A DNA stretch of 64,000 bases from Stenotrophomonas sp. NA06056 (GTDB lineage: Bacteria > Pseudomonadota > Gammaproteobacteria > Xanthomonadales > Xanthomonadaceae), in assembly GCF_013364355.1 (NCBI RefSeq), contig NZ_CP054931.1, positions 1,984,001 through 2,048,000 on the forward strand, read 5' to 3'. Below, in pieces: positions 60,348-64,000 of the stretch. A model generated the notes under the pieces. The model saw nothing but the letters and a program-made list of their open reading frames with translations, ran no database searches and was not told the origin of the DNA. Position 1 is the stretch's first letter; each line of letters starts with the position of its first letter. The position numbers were made by a program, and so were the translations under genes.

Positions 60348-60752
60348 TCACAGCTTGCCGGCCTCCCGGTAGCGGGCGACGCCCTGTTCGATCAGCATCT
60401 GCAGTTCGTGCAGCAACGCTGGATCCCCGGCATCGAAGTTGAAGCAGGATTTCCCCTGCATATGCTTCTTCAGGGCCGGGCTGATGCCGACCAACAGCTC
60501 GGGGAAGGTGTAGATGGGCATGAAGTGAAAGGAATGCCTGCGCCCCGAAACCTTCACCGCGGCGAAAAACTGCGCCTTACCCTTGGCGTCCACGTTCCTG
60601 CAGTTGGCGTAGAAGTGATCGTGGTCGTCATGCACAACGACAAGTTCGGCCTTGTAGGGAAACAGCAGATCCCGCAGGGCGACGAAAAGAGTGCTCGATG
60701 GGTCGTCCACCGCACGATTCGGCGGGGTGGTGGGCGCGCGTGGGTTCTTCAT
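60348..60752 (-). CDS. Small cytoplasmic protein, DUF1801-like (tentative)
   Basis: The 134-residue protein has TLFVALRDLLFPYKAELVVV, FYANCRNVDAKGKAQFFAAV and LKKHMQGKSCFNFDAGDPAL. The pattern loosely recalls the YdhG/DUF1801 group, but I am not sure. No signal peptide or membrane segment. The start at MKNPRAP is chosen over an upstream ATG because the longer extension is non-conserved-looking and G/C-skewed. It is convergent with the CocE-like gene. Confidence 0.65.
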   Translation of the reverse strand: MKNPRAPTTPPNRAVDDPSSTLFVALRDLLFPYKAELVVVHDDHDHFYANCRNVDAKGKAQFFAAVKVSGRRHSFHFMPIYTFPELLVGISPALKKHMQGKSCFNFDAGDPALLHELQMLIEQGVARYREAGKL

Positions 60753-60973
60753 GGACGTAGGCCCCGGTCGGAGCGCGGCTGGGAGGGTGTGCAGGCTTGC
60801 CGGGTCAGCGTAGCACGGGCCCACGGGCTGGCTGCTGCTCTGGCGGCGCCACCGCTGTGACGCCGGCCGGCATCAGCCCCAGCCCCAGCACCACCATCGA
60901 TTCAAACCCTTTCAGCATTGGCGGCATCCATCAACTGCCACGCCACCATCGCCAAGCGAAAGGGAAGTCGCCC

Positions 60974-61876
60974 ATGCCCGCAAACCCGCATGTACTCCTG
61001 GCTGTAGCCATCGCCTGTGCCACGTCAGGCTTGTGTTACAGCGCCAATGCCGCACCCGTTGAAATCCCGTTCGAGCAGGACAAGGACCATCGGATCTTCG
61101 TCCACGGCAGCATCAACAGGTCCGAACCCTTGCGATTCCTGGTGGATACCGGTGCGGATGCATTGGCCATATCACGCGCCATCGTGCCGAAAGCATCGGT
61201 GTTCATCGACGACCGCACTGAAAATACCGGTTCAGATGGGGTCACCACACTGGACTACAGCACGCGCAACGACGTTGAGATCAGCGGACTGCATGCGCGC
61301 ATGGGCGCGGTGGTGGTCGACTACCGGAACCGTCCCTTCGACGCCGTTCTGGGGTGGAAGTTCTTTGAAGGAAAGGTTGTCGAGATCGATTACGACCGGC
61401 AGCAACTGGCTGTCCATCGCAACCTGCCGGATATGTCCCGATACACCCGCGTCAACGTCCGCTGGATCGACAATACGCCCGCGATCGAAGTCACGATCGG
61501 CAATGGAAATGCCGTCTTCAAGCCTTGGCTGGCGCTGGATACGGGAAGCAACGGCACCATCGATCTCAGCTATGCCTACAGTTCGCGCCAAGGGCTTCTG
61601 CAGGTCTTCAACCAGAAGATCGGGACGTCCCGGTTCACGGGCAGCGCCGGCAATGTCATTCGAGCCATGGATGTACGCGTGCCATCGGCGAGCATCCAGG
61701 GGCTGGTCATCGATTCTGCAGCCGCGTCCTTTTCCATCGACGATGATGCCTCCACGGGCGACGGCACCATCGGCGCGGGGGTCCTGAGGCAGTTCAACCT
61801 GCTGTTGGACATGAAGACCGGCAACGTTTATCTACGCCGCAACCAGTCCGCTGGCGAGGAACCGGCCAGGAAGTAA
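60974..61876 (+). CDS. Secreted retropepsin-like aspartic protease
   Basis: The 300-residue precursor has a signal peptide (LLAVAIACATSGLCYSANAA). Two active-site motifs are present: FLVDTGADA with Asp58 and LALDTGSNG with Asp189, so one chain carries both halves of a pepsin-like active site, typical of gram-negative retropepsin-like proteins. FDAVLGWKFF and TIGAGVLRQFNLLLDM are the flanking family motifs after each half. It is probably a periplasmic protease. A longer open frame upstream lacks a signal peptide and is not used. Confidence 0.85.
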   Translation: MPANPHVLLAVAIACATSGLCYSANAAPVEIPFEQDKDHRIFVHGSINRSEPLRFLVDTGADALAISRAIVPKASVFIDDRTENTGSDGVTTLDYSTRNDVEISGLHARMGAVVVDYRNRPFDAVLGWKFFEGKVVEIDYDRQQLAVHRNLPDMSRYTRVNVRWIDNTPAIEVTIGNGNAVFKPWLALDTGSNGTIDLSYAYSSRQGLLQVFNQKIGTSRFTGSAGNVIRAMDVRVPSASIQGLVIDSAAASFSIDDDASTGDGTIGAGVLRQFNLLLDMKTGNVYLRRNQSAGEEPARK

Positions 61877-61983
61877 CGGCTTGGCGTGGGCGCCGCAGCA
61901 AGACATCGGCCATCGACAGCCCCTTGTGAAGGCTCAGCGCTGACCGCACACTGCTCGGCAGCCCTTTCATTCAAGATACGTCC

Positions 61984-62436
61984 ATGACCCTTCGCATCAC
62001 CTGCCTGTGCGGCGAAAATGCAATGGAACTGCACGGGGCTCCCGCTGCGCGGGCGAACTGTCACTGCACCACGTGCAGGGATTTCTACGGCGTTGCGATG
62101 CTCTCGGCCACGGCATGGGCGGCCGAATCGGTGACCCTTTCCGGCGGCAACCACGCGCGCTTTCAGCACCCGGCAAAGCAGCTTTCCAAGACGTTCTGCC
62201 TGAACTGCGGCGATGTGCTGCTTGGCACCAACCGCCTGGGCATGTGCGTGGTTCTCAATGCCGTGGTTGCCCGAACGGCTGACGGCGTTCTGGATGCGGC
62301 GTTTGCGCCGACGATGCATCTGTTCTATCGGCAGCGCGTCATTGACGTGACAGATTCGCTGCCGAAGTACCTCGATGGGTGGGACGGTCCGCTTCATGTG
62401 CGGCAGGAAGATCCGCAGCCGTGTCCTGGCCCCTGA
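61984..62436 (+). CDS. GFA/CENP-V family protein
   Basis: The 150-residue protein shows the zinc-binding cysteines of glutathione-dependent formaldehyde-activating enzymes: CLCG near residue 8, CHCTTC near 27-32 and CLNCG near 73-76. These bind two zincs in the fold. Relatives include Gfa, which joins formaldehyde and glutathione, and several unrelated enzymes, so the substrate cannot be told. The start codon lies 108 nt after the protease gene. Confidence 0.88.
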   Translation: MTLRITCLCGENAMELHGAPAARANCHCTTCRDFYGVAMLSATAWAAESVTLSGGNHARFQHPAKQLSKTFCLNCGDVLLGTNRLGMCVVLNAVVARTADGVLDAAFAPTMHLFYRQRVIDVTDSLPKYLDGWDGPLHVRQEDPQPCPGP

Positions 62437-62451
62437 CGATGCGAGGCAGCA

Positions 62452-63618
62452 ATGTTCAAGGATAAATCGTTGGGCAAGATCAAAAGGACTTCGCAGATGA
62501 GCCCACCAAGCAGCTACGACCTGGTACTGGACACCCTGCGGAACAGCCTTGCAGAGCTGCCCGCGACCGATGGCGTGGGCCTGCCATTACTTGCAGTCTG
62601 CGCCGCGTTTGATGACTTCAATGCGCTTTCCATTGGCAGGAAGCTCGATGAGGAAACGCTCACCAGCCTGTTCCTGGGGCACTTGGGGTCGAGCGTTCGC
62701 CATGCAGGCTGCATCTGGCCAGATGGCGACGTTGGCAGCAGTCGAATCGGCCTGCGCTGGCTCCATTACAGCCGCCCTGCAGAGAACACTTTTGGCAGTG
62801 ACTTCGCGTTGCTGATCGCCGCACCTGGGCAGGACGAGCGCTACCGGTTGGCGGTCTTCCAGGCCAAACGCTGTGATGGGTCTCCCGTTGATCTGAAGCG
62901 GGCACCCGCGTGGGATCTGGGTGAAAGTCCCGATGCCAATGGGGCTCCACCGTTGGCCAGCCAGGCCGATAGGGATCAACAGAAGAAGGAACTCAAGGCA
63001 AAGCGTGTGGCGGAAGCTGACGCCGCGCTTGAACGCTACCTTGGATGGTTACAGAAAACAGATACCCTGCTTACGGCTCAAGACCTTTTGGAGCTCGAAC
63101 AGCAACAGCATGGCAAATGCTGGCAACTTACCAAACTGGTCATCCTTGCCCTCAGGCTGAGGCACCAGTTCAACAGACCGGCGGCAGCGAGCGTGAACTA
63201 TGTGCTGTGGCCAGAGCAGACCGGCAAGCCTGTGATCTATGCGCCCGTGGCCCACGCCCAATTGGAGAGGCCGGCTGACAGCAGCAGACCCGCGACAGCG
63301 CCAGTGGCGCAGCAGAATAAAGCGTCCGGGGAAACGCCTGAGCGTAGGACGCAACGTCTGCAACCACCCCAAAGCGAGCTTCGCACGCTTTTGATGACGT
63401 GGCTGACGGAAGAAGGGGGCAGCGGAGACTCCCTGAGCGTGGAAGAAGCTGCGGTCGCCTGCCAACTGATCACTGACTGTGTCGGCTCGGTCGCCATCGT
63501 CGATCTTCGCAGTTCGGGGCCCGCGCTCACCCTGGATAGCAGCATCAAGCTGGTAGAAGCCGCTGCGGCATTGCCGGCCTACGAACACGCGTTCGCAAGC
63601 CCCGGGCCTGCACCCTGA
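62452..63618 (+). CDS. Hypothetical protein with a possible PD-(D/E)XK-type core
   Basis: The 388-residue protein begins 16 nt after the GFA gene. Around residues 106-139, the sequence ENTFGSDFALLIAA followed by YRLAVFQAKR matches the shape of a restriction-fold active site: Asp117, then Gln137-Ala-Lys139 (D-x19-QxK), with Glu106 upstream. The C-terminal half is Gln-rich and includes a helical end (LMTWLTEEGGSGDSLSVEEA). No signal peptide or membrane span. Neighbouring genes are metabolic, so this may be a lone nuclease-like protein. The fold is inferred from a short motif. Confidence 0.6.
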   Translation: MFKDKSLGKIKRTSQMSPPSSYDLVLDTLRNSLAELPATDGVGLPLLAVCAAFDDFNALSIGRKLDEETLTSLFLGHLGSSVRHAGCIWPDGDVGSSRIGLRWLHYSRPAENTFGSDFALLIAAPGQDERYRLAVFQAKRCDGSPVDLKRAPAWDLGESPDANGAPPLASQADRDQQKKELKAKRVAEADAALERYLGWLQKTDTLLTAQDLLELEQQQHGKCWQLTKLVILALRLRHQFNRPAAASVNYVLWPEQTGKPVIYAPVAHAQLERPADSSRPATAPVAQQNKASGETPERRTQRLQPPQSELRTLLMTWLTEEGGSGDSLSVEEAAVACQLITDCVGSVAIVDLRSSGPALTLDSSIKLVEAAAALPAYEHAFASPGPAP

Positions 63619-63732
63619 TGCACGCAGGCCAAGGGTGCACAGGCTCTGCGATGCTGCAACCCGCATCTGCGGAACCCGGCCCAACGCGGTGAAGGTTTCC
63701 GCAGAACCGCCTTCGCCCTGCAGGTGCAGGCC

Positions 63733-64000
63733 TCAGCGGGCGCCCGGGGCGCCCGCCGGGTCATGCAGGCCACGCAGCCTCTTCTTGTTGATCTTGCCCA
63801 CGCTGGTGCGTTCCAGCGAATCCACGAAGCTGACGCGGTCCGGGATCGCATAGCGGGAGATATCGCCGGAGCGGCTGCGTGCTGCAACCAGCTCGATGAT
63901 CTCGGCCTCGGTCACATCGCTGCCCGCCTGCCTGACCACCAGCGGTAATGGTCGCTCCCCCCATTTTGCATCGCTGATGCCGATCACGGCGACCTCGTTG
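63733..64000 (-). CDS. AMP-dependent acyl-CoA synthetase, C-terminal part
   Basis: The frame is open at the window edge, so only the last 88 or so residues are visible. They include EVAVIGISDAKWGERPLPLV, then EIIELVAARSRSGDISRYAI, PDRVSFVDSLERTSVGKINK and KRLRGL, the conserved C-terminal domain of fatty acyl-CoA synthetases with the catalytic Lys of GKINKKRL. The gene ends in a GC-rich palindromic stop region (63736-63756) that could form a hairpin. Its substrate cannot be seen here. Confidence 0.9.
   Translation of the reverse strand, partial: NEVAVIGISDAKWGERPLPLVVRQAGSDVTEAEIIELVAARSRSGDISRYAIPDRVSFVDSLERTSVGKINKKRLRGLHDPAGAPGAR

Noticed and set aside
1..64000. tRNA, rRNA, CRISPR or insertion sequence
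   Set aside because: No cloverleaf-like sequence, spacer-repeat array or transposase was recognised in reading the window.

Overview
The window is high-GC chromosomal DNA from a member of the Xanthomonadaceae, most likely Stenotrophomonas. Three things point there: a C-terminal XVIPCD module (the type IV secretion signal described in Xanthomonas and Stenotrophomonas) in the 617-residue protein at 44125-45978; a GTAG-type palindromic repeat pair at 7132-7206 like the short repeats common in S. maltophilia; and the overall gene set (tandem YadA-like adhesins, MgtA/MgtC, many small secreted proteins). No rRNA, tRNA, CRISPR array, transposase or phage structural module was seen.

Layout. 1-4833: two tandem trimeric autotransporter adhesins, the first cut by the window edge. 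4875-7079: a FixL/FixJ-like two-component pair with a DUF1697 gene. 7237-11151: a magnesium operon (small MgtE-N-like protein, mgtA, mgtC) with a hairpin that buries the first ribosome binding site. 11387-13114: proline iminopeptidase and a TraX-like membrane protein. 13125-20379: a tightly overlapping six-gene minus-strand operon encoding a MoxR-type AAA+ ATPase, an unknown protein, a metallopeptidase-like/VWA fusion, a radical SAM enzyme, another unknown protein and a PaaK-like adenylating enzyme. No known pathway fits it, and it is the best candidate for an undescribed system. 20482-25103: DNA repair glycosylases, a diguanylate cyclase and a cation efflux protein. 25200-27671: an A/T-richer patch with two poorly known genes. 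27697-30488: a YdjG/YdjI-like zinc-ribbon/SPFH membrane operon.

30659-41799 is a stress regulon. An ECF sigma factor and its ChrR-type zinc anti-sigma factor (38866-40160) sit beside a divergent eight-gene lipid-modification operon (desaturase, FAD oxidase, DUF1365, CFA synthase, DUF2878, DUF1295, a second CFA-like methyltransferase, lipocalin), a lone periplasmic-protein gene and tspO. Four copies of one promoter motif, TGCATCC-N16-CGTA, lie upstream of exactly these units, which suggests one singlet-oxygen/membrane-oxidation response.

41809-50558 holds an AsmA-like protein, the putative type IV secretion effector with no obvious immunity gene, a DUF4034-like protein, an AraC/VOC/membrane trio, an S41 peptidase and a secreted nuclease. 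50988-60274 is a plus-strand run of mostly secreted proteins of unknown role: a paralogous pair, two proteins with three copies of a collar-like cysteine-rich domain, a 1256-residue protein with FG-GAP-like repeats and Ser/Thr-rich segments, two small Cys-rich proteins and a CocE-type hydrolase. 60348-64000 holds a small protein, a retropepsin-like aspartic protease, a GFA enzyme, a possible PD-(D/E)XK-fold protein and the C-terminus of an acyl-CoA synthetase.
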